Source: Polytrichum commune
Lineage: Eukaryota > Streptophyta > Polytrichopsida > Polytrichales > Polytrichaceae
DNA: 64,000 bases
Assembly: GCA_950295325.1 (NCBI GenBank)
Contig: OX485804.1
Location: 46,004,001-46,068,000 of the forward strand
Direction: 5' to 3'
Position numbers and translations under genes: made by a program. Shown piece by piece: positions 47,995 to 59,518 of this stretch. The first letter of the stretch is position 1; each line of letters starts with the position of its first letter. The notes below the pieces were generated by a model. It ran no database searches. It saw only the letters and a program-made list of their open reading frames with translations, and was not told where the DNA came from.

Positions 47995-48500
47995 AAAACT
48001 TGTGGTAAAGAACATACACTAAAAAGACACATGTGTTGCGACGAGATTGGACTATGTGTTCCAAAAATAAGCATGATTCTAGGTTCAACAATTATACAAT
48101 TGAGAGGGTCTATGTGAATATTCAAAGAAAAAACTAATCTTGAAGACTCTTTATTTGTTTTACATGTCTACATCTAGTTTTGAAACTTGAAATGCCGATC
48201 TTTGTGATTGACAAATTGCTAGCAAGACGAGATACTACCCGATCCAATCCAAGCTCTTGTCCGAGGAGTCGCCACGTACATTACGCATGCTTCACTAACT
48301 TAGTACCCAATTAAGGTAGATGGGTCTTGAATGGCATGTTTTTCTTAATCGAATCCCTATATTTGTTTGGTATGTGGTTTGGTGAGGATCAAAGAGCACA
48401 CATCATAAAGACACATGTTCAAAAGAGATTGGACTACGTTTTTAGATATTAATAGCAATTATACACTTCACAATGCACACAATTGGGAGGACCTATATAC
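47995..48500 (+). repeat. Two partial R1 copies
   Basis: 48005-48150 carries AAAGACACATGTGTTGCGAC, GATTGGACTATGTG and GAGAGGGTCTATGTGAATAT. 48365-48500 carries ATGTGGTTTGGTGAGGATCA, AAAGACACATGTTCAAAAG and GGGAGGACCTATATACCC. Both are in the same orientation. Confidence 0.5.
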
Positions 48501-48504
48501 CCAA

Positions 48505-48695
48505 GTACGAAATCAACTAACATACACTTCTGATAACCGTAACTAAGTCAAGGGAGGTCCAATTTTCAATCGGGTTTTTGCAGATGTTTCCATTGTAGAT
48601 TTGCTATTGCAACACGAGTTTGGTTGTGTGAATCCAATTGATAGAAGATGGAGAACATGGAAAAACGAACCAAATAACACCCACACGCCTTATAT
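48505..48695 (+). repeat. Dispersed repeat R5, copy 2
   Basis: TACACTTCTGATAACCGTAA, GCAACACGAGTTTGGTTGTG, AATCCAATTGATAGAAGATG and CGAACCAAATAACACCCACA follow the order of the 16.0-kb copy. Confidence 0.65.
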
Positions 48696-48918
48696 CTATT
48701 TTTGACATGGTGCGGCATGGTGGATCACAAGTGCCAAGACCAATGGACGTGTTCTCGGTATTGATGTTCATAAGTGAAGTCAAGGGCGCACCATGACGAT
48801 TTTGTGGCATCTCGATCAACTGAAAAGGATCCTTCAAACAAACAAAAATGATTGTGTTTTCCTCGGTGATTCAATTGATAGAATACGGTCCGTATTGATA
48901 GAATACGGTATGAAATGC

Positions 48919-49423
48919 TTAGGGCCACTTCACACACGAGCCAAGAGTTGTGACCATGAAGTTGTGAGAGCCCAAAAGAAAGTGTCCAAAGGCCGTCTCA
49001 CGACACTTCCAAAACCATCTAATGTGGTCACGGACCCTCAAGTGTAGCGTGAAGTTGCATGTGACCGGGCCCTCAATCAAATGTTATTTCCATGAATTTC
49101 TATTCATGCGGGTCCTCACGCATGATGAAATAGAATAAATCAATGGTTGTGAGCTTTTGGAGTGCCATGGTCTCTTGGTTTTGTGTTAGGCCTACCTCCA
49201 AGAGGTGGTTTTTGAAAATAATCCAATTGACCTGGAAACATGATTCATTGGATGCCATGTAGGAATCCATGTAAACTTTACATCCATCTTGCACTCACAT
49301 CCTCCATTGCTCCCTCAAGCGTAGTGTGAAGCGAACTTGGACTGACTCCGCCTTTTGCACCAATGAGAGTGCTTGAAGTGTAATGGTCATGGGCTCTCAG
49401 TGCCGTGTGTGAAGTGGCCCTTA
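48919..49423. mobile_element. Harbinger/Tourist-like MITE (48922-49420)
   Basis: Ends GGGCCACTTCACACACGAG and its near-complement ending GAAGTGGCCC are flanked by TTA/TTA. The length is 499 bp. The terminal motif recurs internally as CCTCAAGTGTAGCGTGAAG (about 49037) and CCTCAAGCGTAGTGTGAAG (about 49312). No transposase ORF. Confidence 0.85.
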
Positions 49424-49429
49424 GTAACC

Positions 49430-50075
49430 AAATGTTGTGTGCAATGGTGGGAGTTGAATAGAGAGTACTGTAGAGGGCTCTCTATATCATCTTTACATGT
49501 GCCGGAAATGTAGTTTCCACGTGAGATGCAAGTGAGTCTTAGCGAACCTGAGCATGACACGTGGCAAAATTTGAGGGAAAACAATTATTTTTGTGTCTCG
49601 ATAGAGAGCCTTCTATGGTGTCTTGTGATGCGCTATTAACAAATATGTTTGACGTATCACGAGTATCAAGGGTAGATTATCTTGAGCACATGGACTATCA
49701 TAGTGTCCACATGTTTTACTTGTGGTCTAATCAATCTTGAAGTTAATTCTTTATTGCCCTCAGGTTCATTCTAGAGGATTTGGAACTTTCATATCACCTT
49801 TGATGTCAAGGACAATTCATCCCAATAAGTTATTTATCAACAATCGGCCGCTTGTATGTGGATGTCAACTTCATTGTCAAGATTTTGGGAAAAAAACCTT
49901 CATCTTTGAACAAAATTTAAGAAGACCTAATGGTCGCAAAGTTGAAGTTGGTGAAAATCTTTTTTTTTCTAAATTTGGATGATGGCATGAATGAAGATCT
50001 TTTGATAGAATATATACAAGTATGTGGAAATATGATACTTCAAAATTTTGCAATCTATATATTCTATTCTAGAGG
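49430..50075. other. No gene seen
   Basis: AT-rich sequence between the 49-kb Harbinger-like MITE and the 50-kb hAT MITE. Two overlapping short plus-strand frames (49737-49982 and 49930-50160) lack any recognisable motif. Confidence 0.45.
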
Positions 50076-50076
50076 T

Positions 50077-50337
50077 GATCGACGCTCAGGGGGTTCACTG
50101 GCGAAAATTGTAGAACGACGTGCAATAAAAAATAGGGTCCAATATATTCATTGTAGATAAAATTTGGAAAAAATGTACATGTAAAATAGGGGATTTTAAA
50201 ATAATGAAACATGTTTACATGTAAAATACCATCACCTTATAATCTTTTCTGCAAGGTAAATAACCCCCCCAATAAATAGGTCCTGAACACACGTGTATGC
50301 AAAATATAAGAGGGAGTGAAACCCCCGAGGATCGATG
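50077..50337. mobile_element. hAT MITE, copy 2 (element 50085-50329)
   Basis: Ends CTCAGGGGGTTCACTGG and AGTGAAACCCCCGAG are flanked by GATCGACG and GATCGATG (7 of 8 match). The body is almost identical to the copy at 7.1 kb over about 245 bp, so both moved recently relative to most repeats here. Confidence 0.8.
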
Positions 50338-50668
50338 CTCATCGACGAGATGATGAGTGTCTCTCACAATGAGCTTGATTACCAATTTTGAAACATTTTT
50401 GGTTAAGAGGGTTGCCCACACTAACAAAGATGGATGATCCTTGCAATGGGCAACACCTCAAGGATGTAATTTTGCGCCCTCCTTCACGTCTTAGTGATCT
50501 TCTATGAGCTTCAGGAAAACTTCGGAGCATTGTTCTCCCTTAATTTCTTAGTGACCTTCTATGAGCTTCAAGAAAACTTCAAAGCATTAGAGTTATCCGT
50601 AAAGTTTTTCAAAGAGGAACAAAACCGTAGGTTTGATCTTTCTTTGAGAAAAAAATTCTATTAAGAGC

Positions 50669-50903
50669 AACACTAAATATGATATTTAGTGTCACTTACT
50701 ATTTGGACTTACACACACGCTTACACAATGCTATATCCTTTTACATTTGGTGTAATTTTTTACCAAGTAAAGTTGTTAATGTTTTATAATGTCCAAACTA
50801 TCAATTTCACATTTGTTGGTAAAATATGAACTATATAGTAGCAAATATAGCATTGTGTAATTCCAAATAGTAAGTGACACTAAATATCATATTTAGTGTA
50901 GTT
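50669..50903. mobile_element. MITE with palindromic ends (ACACTAAATATGATATTTAG), intact copy
   Basis: Each terminus is itself a palindrome (ACACTAAATAT/ATATTTAGTGT) followed by CACTTACTATTTGGA. The two termini are inverted copies over about 55 bp, reaching ACAATGCTATA. The length is about 235 bp. Superfamily and target duplication are unclear. Relatives lie at 55008-55232, 47519-47936, 37950-38632, 11040-11150 and 32930-32975. Confidence 0.75.
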
Positions 50904-50909
50904 AGCCCA

Positions 50910-51290
50910 TCATACATTGGAGCATGTTCTAAAAGTTGGGTGAAAGTTTTGGGACCTTCACTTTCCACCTCAAAAACTTTGAGAATTTTAGGATCTAGAA
51001 TTAGGTATGTGCTTGGCCCCCCCGTCCTAAATCCCGCATCAGCCTATGCAAAGCTAGCTTGGCCCACCAATCCTAGTAGGACAAGCTAGAAAGCCAATCT
51101 CTAATTGCCCAACACCGATCTTTGTGTATGGTAGTTTAAGCATTAAGAAATTTGGTTGACTTTGTGTTGATTCTCACAAACTTAAGGTTTGGAACTAAAC
51201 CTATGGTTTCATCTCCTTTACTTTACAATAACTCTAATGTTCTCCTTCAAATTAATACAATATTGAATGAGACTTGGACCTATCTACTCT
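50910..51290 (+). repeat. Inverted repeat R7, right copy
   Basis: AAAGTTGGGTGAAAGTTTTG, CCACCTCAAAAACTTTGAG, AAGCTAGCTTGGCCCACCAA and GTTTCATCTCCTTTACTTTA mirror 46680-47040. It begins directly after the palindromic-end MITE at 50669-50903. Confidence 0.6.
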
Positions 51291-51874
51291 TAACACATCA
51301 AAGAATCTCCATGTTGAGTGGGGGACCTAGATGATGATATGTTGTGGTTCTAGAGTGATTTATCTTCTTGAAAGGGAGCCCATGAGGCTCTTGGGGGCAA
51401 TAAAGGGACAAGTCTCTATAAGGTAGAAGTGCCCAACTAAATTGTGTTCCTAGTAGACATTGTTAGCTTCAGGGGTGGCATATGTAACCACTTTGGATGA
51501 CAAGAGGTCTACACCTAATTTTCATAATTTAGATATCAAACACACGATGCCAAATATTTACGAGCTCGCATGCTTTAGCTTCATAACATTATCCAACTGC
51601 ATGGTCGTGTTTCATTCTATATTTAGCATCTAACATGGGCCTCCACTATCTAATCTTTATGGAAGGAAACTTAGAAAACAGGAAGAATTTGATTATGGTA
51701 CAAATAATGAATAGAGCTAGTTTGAATAGTTTGAATATTTTGAATAGTGTCAGCATGTTCACTGATATTGACACTATTAATAGTAACGTGCATGGAATAA
51801 TAATAGGATGATTAGTGCTTCCTACAAATATTTCTAAGGATGAATAGTAATTCATGTGCATGGTGCCGGGAGTA

Positions 51875-53632
51875 TAAAGGCCAGTTTACACCATGGACCA
51901 TGAAGTTGGACCATGGAAGATGGCCTTTTTCCCATGGTCCAACTTTCATGGTCCGATTCCTTAAAAATTCAATTTCCCAAGCCTTTGGGCCCCTCACTAG
52001 CTGTAAACCGAATGTGGACCAAGAAGAAGGACCATGCACCACAAAGTGTGCTGATTTTTGTAAATATATGCCCAAAAATGGCAGTTTTGAAAAAAATTCA
52101 AGTTTGACTATTCTCTTGTTTTCTCTTGGGTTTACTTCTATTCACTTTTCATATTTTCTTGTTTCCTATTAGCCATTTTACCAGCCATGTATTATTTGAG
52201 AATGGACTTGTATTTCTTCTTGCATGATAACCCAAAACGGTTGAAATCTTTCATTGTAGCTTCTAATCAAATCTATAGTTTGATCTAATAATTAACACAT
52301 GCATTTAGTACCAAAAAAAGAATGAGAATCCAAAAAACAAGCAAGAAGGGACCAATATTGGTGAATATAAAGACAATCAACATTAAAAAAGAAGAAGAAG
52401 AACATGTTGTACATGAGAACAATACGAGTAGGTAGGAACGAAAATATGGGACGGATTAATAGTTAGAGGGAGGAAGAAGAAAGAAAGGCTTTGGATGGAG
52501 GAGAGGACAATTTAAATCCTCTCGTGTATGGAAACAACTAATATAATAACCAAACCTCAAAGCCCTCATGACAACGGCCAACCCAATTTGGAGAAAGGGG
52601 GCCAAGGGCTTCTACATCCTCATCATACGGCATGCATGCAACTTCATATAACCTCATTTTTGTAAAAAATAAAATTAACAGATGTTTTGAATTTTTAACC
52701 TTATTTGTTAGCTATTTTTGGCAATTTCTTGTTCACCTCACCTTGAATAACAATTAAGTGATACACTTCAAAATCTCACTATTTGATTCTTGCCATATCT
52801 TTTTCTTTTTCATTAGATTCGCCAACCTCAATCACATTCTTCTTGTCGATTCTCTTCATCTTCTTCGCTTTTTCTTTTGTTGAACACACTCTTTTTCTTA
52901 CAACAAGTTGTTTCTTTGCTATTGTTGGTACTTCTTCATTTTCTTGTAAGATTCTAGATCTAGTAAGATTTTTTGCTGAGAATTGAACATGGGGGTAATT
53001 GGAAGAGGATAAAATACACTAAAAAGAGAGGGAAGCAAATTAAGACCATGCAACATTTGAAAAATCAATGTCTGATTACCTTCAAAAATTGGAGTTGTAA
53101 ATTCTTGCATCTATTATGAATTTTGTGGCCACTTCTTTTTACAACTCTCTACGTGACTCCTCATTAGCAATATATCCTTCTATATTTTGAACAAAAAATT
53201 GATATGCTACTACCCAAACCATGCCAAAACAAGGGTGCAAGAGAAATATGAGAACGTTATAAACAATGAACTATTCTATTGTGGTTTTAAAATATAACAT
53301 TAGCATGTAATAAAAGAGAGCTGCCACTGTATCTACAATTCCTCCAAAGTAAAATTCATTAAAAATTCATTATAATGGTATTTCTCTGCTACGGGCCCTT
53401 TTTTTTCTACCTAACCACATTTTTTACCTCTCCCACCACAAAACATGTTGAACCATGTCAGTGAATACTGTAGACCTTAAAATATGTTTTTTGGGGACCT
53501 CGAACTCCATGGTTACTATGACATTCTTTCCTTGGTTTACACCAAGGTGGTCATGGGATGAGTTCCACAACCAATCACATTTTTACAAGGCCTTGGGACG
53601 ACTTTATGGTCCATGGTGTAAACAACCCTTAA
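51875..53632. mobile_element. Harbinger-like element, 1.75 kb (51878-53629)
   Basis: Ends AGGCCAGTTTACACCATGG and, inverted, AGGGTTGTTTACACCATGG, are flanked by TAA/TAA. It is much longer than the MITEs here. On the minus strand at about 52765-53015 there is an open stretch of about 80 codons rich in Lys and Glu (including STKEKAKKMKRIDKK). A CTTCCCTCTCTTTTTAG sequence just before it resembles a splice acceptor. That could be a captured or accessory exon, but I recognise no domain. Confidence 0.6.
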
Positions 53633-53634
53633 CT

Positions 53635-55005
53635 CCACCCAACTTTCCAAATTTAGCTAGTAAACGACTATTCCCACTTTGCTTGAGGGTCCCACATAAT
53701 ATAATTGACATGTTGCAAGGCCATGGAACCAACCCACATGGCTGAATAATATTATGTTTTTTACAATTTGTTAATATCTTGAATATATCCTTAGATGGTC
53801 TTCACCATGTTGATAGTTTCATGTCCATTATAGGAACTTCTACCTTGAGCAAGATTATCAAAGTGTATGTGTGTGTTGGATTGCCTCACGTATATTTTTA
53901 GTACATGGGAGAATAAGGAGAAGAAAGAAATATAAAAGAACGTCGTTTTTTGACCGATGTGATGATATTCCATTAGCCATCCACATTACAAGTTGAGTGA
54001 AGTGTAAGAGGGGATGGTGTAATGTCTATCTTGCGATAGACGGGACCCTAAGTGAAAGGAAAAATAAAGAAAGGAAACTATGATGTTGCCACTGGTGTAA
54101 ATTATGATGTTATTTCATTTTTGAGTTGATCTAAGTCTAGGACCCTAAGTGCTTAAAGGGCCATGGTCCTAATTTAGCAATACTGATGGTTGATATATTC
54201 CAAGTTTATGTTTATTAAAAGAAATGTGGGTAAGATATAGTAATAGCTTCTCATGAGAGAGGTTCCATAAGGGATTTGATATTGTATTTTGGAATTTGAA
54301 GATGACGAAGGAAGTTAATAGAAAGTTAGTGTATGGCACATGTATGACACCATGGATGTTGGCCATGATAATGACAGGGAGAGGGTGTTCCAACCAAGTT
54401 GTTGGAGACAAGGGACTAATAGTTGTGCCACACCGGGCAGCCCAGTGGTCCATCCAACCAGTCCTCCCGGTGTGGCATAACTATAAGACATCATAATGTG
54501 TGTTATTACCGACAACGACACTCGCAAGAAATAAATCATCATGGTATGTGAAATTCACAATTTGAACGGTGAGGGAGTGATGGGTTGTAAAGACACGTAT
54601 GTCCAATAAAAAAAATTTACACTCAATGCTCAAAATGTATGGATGGAAGCGAGCCAAGTATACACATTTTGGCATGTAACACGAGCATGGAAGTAGCCAT
54701 GAGGGTAATGTGTTATCGGGGTGGTGTTGGAACCTCGAAGCCTTTTCACGAGTTTTTGAATACCGCACAAAAAGGGTGGCTCCATCATTTCGGGTGGAAG
54801 ATCCTTAGCAATTGAGGACAAACACATGAGAGATGCAATGGCTTCCATACATAATAATCTTGCTTACTTTAATTAGTAAATTACACAACACGGGCCAAGG
54901 AGAATTTTGGGCATAATTGGGTTGAGATCTCGGTGTTTCCAAGTCCAACTAGTTAAATGTAGACACCTTTAGGTATATTCTCTAAATTCCTCCAAAGTGG
55001 TCGGT
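53635..55005. other. No gene seen; hairpin and foldback scraps
   Basis: Contains the 54420 stem-loop and, at 54893-55007, half of foldback R4 (TTGGGCATAATTGGGTTGAG, GTTTCCAAGTCCAACTAGTT). Confidence 0.45.
54420..54483. repeat. 18-bp stem-loop
   Basis: TAGTTGTGCCACACCGGG and CCCGGTGTGGCATAACTA pair over 18 positions with one wobble, around a 28-nt loop. It could be a small foldback element. Confidence 0.8.
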
Positions 55006-55007
55006 AA

Positions 55008-55232
55008 ACGAAATGTGATATTTAGTGTCACTTACTATTCGGAGTTCACATTCCTAGGTCGTTTAAACTATTAATGTAGTTTTTTTTAATCAAGTAAAGA
55101 TCTTGATGGTCTATAACGTACAAACAACCAATCCGACCTTTGTTTTGTAGAAAATGAGATGTACAATAAGTAGTTACAGCGTTGTGCGATTCCAAATAGT
55201 AAGTGACACTAAATTTCATATTTAGTGTAGTT
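55008..55232. mobile_element. MITE with palindromic ends, second full-length copy
   Basis: TGATATTTAGTGTCACTTAC at the left and AGTAAGTGACACTAAATTTC at the right enclose about 225 bp that aligns with the 50.7-kb copy. The outermost left palindrome is decayed. Confidence 0.7.
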
Positions 55233-55479
55233 ACCGACTAAGTTATATCATAATCTTCGGTGTGCGTACTAACTACTTATATTATTTGGGTAAGAAATAA
55301 TACTCTAGTACTATATTATACCAATGCACAACTCCAAATGGTAACCCACACTAATTAGACACAAGAGTGTAGTTGTCAGTTCTCCTTGTTCAATGGTAGA
55401 GAAGTTACTAGGTATATCAGAGTCTCCTTGTGGAACATGCATAATTTTCCTTTATAAAACAAAAGGTAAACTTTCCATT

Positions 55480-55800
55480 GAATGTTAGGTAGATGTGCCT
55501 AATTTGGACACTTTCTGTTTGCACCTATTTCTAGTAAGATATGGAACGCGCGATTAGTATGAGATAATTAGCAAATCTAAGTTGTTCTTGTAGCCATGTC
55601 TCTCGTAATTTTGGAGCTCGTTTGAATTCTTATTCATAAGAAGATTGAAGATTCTCGTGCTTATTAAGTAGTCATATAGGTTCCCCAATTATCATGATTA
55701 TTGGACCTCAACTGATTAGCATATTTCAAACACATGATCTAATTTCTTTGAAAACTATGTCATTTTTGGTGTTCGTTCTTAGATGCACACCTAACCACAC
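55480..55800 (-). repeat. Dispersed repeat R1, inverted copy
   Basis: Read on the minus strand it gives the R1 order: GTGTGGTTAGGTGTGCATCT, AAGAACGAACACCAAAAATG, a TTTGAAATATGCTAATCAGT stretch, CTATATGACTACTTAATAAG and TAGGCACATCTACCTAAC. Confidence 0.6.
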
Positions 55801-56478
55801 AACACTCGAATATAGAAGTCCAAATTATGGCTACGTTGGAATTAGGCACATATGCTTTATAATTGGGTTTAAATCAAGTGTTTTGTTGACCAACTAGATC
55901 ATCATGTCTATACCTCCGTAAAATTATTATGATCTACCTTGAAATAACATGTAGATCGCCGCAAAATAGAAAATAGAAAATTGTGAATATAATAGACTAC
56001 AAAGTGCTCACATCTATACGGTTACAATTCACAAACCATGTGTTGATCTCTGTGAACAAATACTTTAACCTTCACCAATGAGTTAACATGTTTTCACCCC
56101 ACAATACCCCATAGCATTTAGGGGTTAAGTCATAATCTCTCCAAAAGCATTGCACTTTGTAACTTTAGAAAGGGATCATTGCTGACTCCACCTTGATGTA
56201 CTTCTAGTCCTATAAAGGCAAGGCCACTCACCTTGCATTTGCATCTACAGATGCACTTTTACATCCACAATGCAAATACGGATGTAAGGAAGTGGCCCAC
56301 TCACCACTATATACTTTCATATTGGATGAGATTTAAACCCTGAACTGTTGAACTCCTTGCACAACGTCGAGATATGCATGGAGCCTTCTATCACTAAGGA
56401 CAAGTAACATTATTGTAGCTTTTCAGTAGAGACGAGTCAATAGTTCACCTTCCTAGTGAATGATAGGTAGATTTGCAT

Positions 56479-56750
56479 GAGCCGGACGTGCTTGAGAAAT
56501 AACCAGTTGAGGTTTAGGGTCTTCAGGAAAAATACTAGTTACATATGAACCGGATGTGTTTGAGAAATAGCCGGTCAAGGTTTGAGACTTCAGGAAAGTT
56601 ACTAGTTACAGATGAATGGGATGAGTTTGAGAAATAAGTGGTCGAGGTTTGAGACTTCAAAATACTAACCATCACGAATGAACCGGACGAGTTTGAAAAA
56701 GAATTGGTTGAAGTTCGTGACTTGAAGAAATTACCGATCATTTTAGAGAA
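56479..56750. repeat. 67-bp minisatellite, four units
   Basis: GAACCGGATGTGTTTGAGAA-type starts at 56479, 56547, 56614 and 56680 give periods of 68, 67 and 66. The unit is related to the 103-bp repeat in the hAT element at 12 kb and to fragments near 9930 and 10620. Confidence 0.75.
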
Positions 56751-56955
56751 AATTCAAAAGTTATGCAGGATGACCAGTGACAATTTTGCTTGGGTTTGCA
56801 TCTTAATCCTGGACGGAGGCCACTTTTCAGTCCCGGATGCCGATCCAAGAACGATTGAGCTTGCTCCAAGCCTTTTTCACCTCTTGAACTTTGAAATCAA
56901 TTTCATCATTAACGAGAGGTCATAAAAATTGTCGCAAATTCACAAATTTTGCAAC

Positions 56956-57460
56956 TTAGGGCCACTTCACACACGCGACTGAGAGCCCGTGACCAGTCGC
57001 TTCAAGCACTCTCATTGGTGGAAAAGGCGGAGCCGGTCCAAGTTCGCTTCACACTACGCTTGAGGGACCAATGGAGTATGTGAATGCAAGATGGATGTAA
57101 AGTCTACATGGATTCCTACACGACATCGAATGGATCATGTTTTATGGTCACTTGGACTATGTTCAAAAACCACCTCTTGGAGGTAGGCCTACCACAAAAC
57201 CAGGAGACCAAGGCACTCTGAACACTTACAACCATCGATTTATTCTATTTTATCGTGTGTGAGGACCCGCATGAATAGACATTCATCGAAATAGCATTTG
57301 GTTGAGGGCCCGGTCACATATGACTTCACACTACACTTGAAGGTTCGTGAGCACACTACATTATTTTGGAGGTGTCTTGGGACGGCCTTTGGACACTTTC
57401 TTTTGGGCTCTCACAATTTCATAGTCACGGCTCTTGGGCTCGTGTGTGAAGTGGCCCTTA
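56956..57460. mobile_element. Harbinger/Tourist-like MITE (56959-57457), opposite orientation
   Basis: Same family and exactly the same length (499 bp) as the element at 48922, with the interior in opposite orientation. The ends are GGGCCACTTCACACACG and CGTGTGTGAAGTGGCCC, flanked by TTA/TTA. Confidence 0.85.
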
Positions 57461-57469
57461 ATTAATTGC

Positions 57470-59095
57470 ATCGTGAGTGACTGGGTCAGAATCTGATGAA
57501 AGAAATGGTCAGAGGTTTGGCACTACAGTACTACTGGCAAGCATACTTCATATTTGCAGTTTGAATATATATAAATTTCGAACCATGAGGTCAACTCGGC
57601 CATCATTCCCAAATTTTCACCTAGGAAGTTGGAACCAGTGTTTTGCAGTATTAAAGTTATATATATAAATGTAGGTGATTTGATTCTTGTCTGTTTCATT
57701 TTGATACATAATAATACAGCAGTCAACTCACATTCCACAACGACAAAAACAACTTCGGTATATACAACTATGGTAAGTCAAAGGTATATTCTATCTCTCT
57801 TATTAAGCATCATATTCAATTGGAATGTTAATTTGCAGCTACTGTAACAACATGTTGAGTTTTATATATATATTTGTGTGTATGTGTGTGTGTGTATGTA
57901 GGTATACCTATTAATGAAGCACATCGGAAGGAGTGGACTTGGATTTCTAAGATCCCTGATGAGATACAAATTAGATACATTTTATATATATAAGCGAACA
58001 ACGAGTCGATCGACAACTCAGATGTTCAAGAATGGTTCTATATGTTGAAGCAAGTATGCTTTAGGATAAGGACTACTTTGAATGTTAAGACACATCATGC
58101 CAGTTCAAAACTTTCTTCTTCGACCAACTTGACTGCACTTGAAATTTCTAGGGTGGCCGCCTCCTCCATTTAGCTCATTTGTGAGGTTTAGGTAACTTTT
58201 GATATTGGGGGGGGGGGGGGGGTGGGGCTAATTTATCCCTTTGATTAACGATTCACGAGTCAAATTGGATGGGAGTTTGGTCCATGTTGCACAATACCTC
58301 CCAAATTTGTTGTGGATTATTTCAGTTGGGTCTCAATAGAGCTAATGGTGGAGTCCACGACTATGAATGAAGAGTCAAGTTTAATGTAGAGAAACAAATA
58401 CAGAATGGACATCAACTCTATTGAATAGTAAAGCTCGTATTCTGAATAATTGACACTCATTTGCTTCAAGATGGGTTTAGAAGGGGGAACGACATGACAA
58501 CATGCGATGTATCTAAGCAAATAAAATTATAATTGAATTCAGATAAAGAAATGACTTCAAATTGCTTTAAATACTTCACACTCAATGTAATGAACACATA
58601 CAGGAGGGCATACATATCCAATTAAGGAATCAACAAACATGCACTTCTAAAAACCATAATTAAATAAGATAAAATATGATTTTTGTTGATCTGCTTCATC
58701 GTGTTTGATACTCCTTAAGCAACACGAGTTTCGTTGTGTAAATCCAAATAGTAGAAGTTGGAGATTCGAGAATATGAAAAACGGACCGAATAACACCCAC
58801 ATACCTTATAATGAAGGGCGTGACACCTCCCACTCCACAAAGTATGAGGTTGGAGAATGGGTAAGCTCTTTTTGTACTCTAAAACGTCGTAGTAGGTAAC
58901 ACATTTACAACTCTCACATGCACTCAGATATATACTGCCACTTAATCAATATTACATCATAACTTATTGTAAAGAAGAAAGGGTCGACTTACCAATAATT
59001 CTCGAAAGTGGCCCGCCCGTGACAAACTTAAAACTATCACCGTCCCATTATTGTATACAAGTGTACCTCTCATTCATCCAACATAGAATCGTGTG
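57470..59095. other. No gene seen apart from repeat R5
   Basis: Includes TA/GT microsatellites near 57865-57900 and a G16 run (58207). Overlapping short frames on both strands only. Confidence 0.5.
58625..58810 (+). repeat. Dispersed repeat R5, copy 3
   Basis: TGCACTTCTAAAAACCATAA, AGCAACACGAGTTTCGTTGT, AATCCAAATAGTAGAAGTTG and CGGACCGAATAACACCCACA match the other R5 copies. Confidence 0.65.
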
Positions 59096-59154
59096 GCCTA
59101 AAGGTTACTTTTCGTAATTGATTTGACACCATAATCAACTTTTAAGACCCCAAA

Positions 59155-59498
59155 TTAGGGCCACTTTACACACGATCCAAGGGCCATGACGATGTATCCG
59201 AGAGAGCCCTTGATTCTTATCCAAGGCTGTAACATTAACATACTCTATTGAAATTTGCATCAAACCTACCTCTTGGAGGTGGGCATGACGTAAATTCCAG
59301 CAAATTATGAAACGTTATTCATAATTTGTCGTGTAGGAAGTCATGTGAATTTTCCATCGTTGATAATTTCTTTCGACCCTTAGACCTTCACCTTCTAGTG
59401 CGAAGTGAACTTGGCCACTCTTGACCTTTTTGACCAATGAGACATCAGAGAATGCAATGGTCACGGACCTGTGGTCTCGTGTGTGAAGTGGCCCTTTA
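59155..59498. mobile_element. Harbinger/Tourist-like MITE (59158-59495)
   Basis: Ends GGGCCACTTTACACACG and CGTGTGTGAAGTGGCCC are flanked by TTA on each side, with one extra T at the right. It belongs to the family of the elements at 48922 and 56959 but is shorter, about 338 bp. The related locus at 40.1 kb lacks it. Confidence 0.75.
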
Positions 59499-59518
59499 GT
59501 CTACTCAAGGTCATTTAA

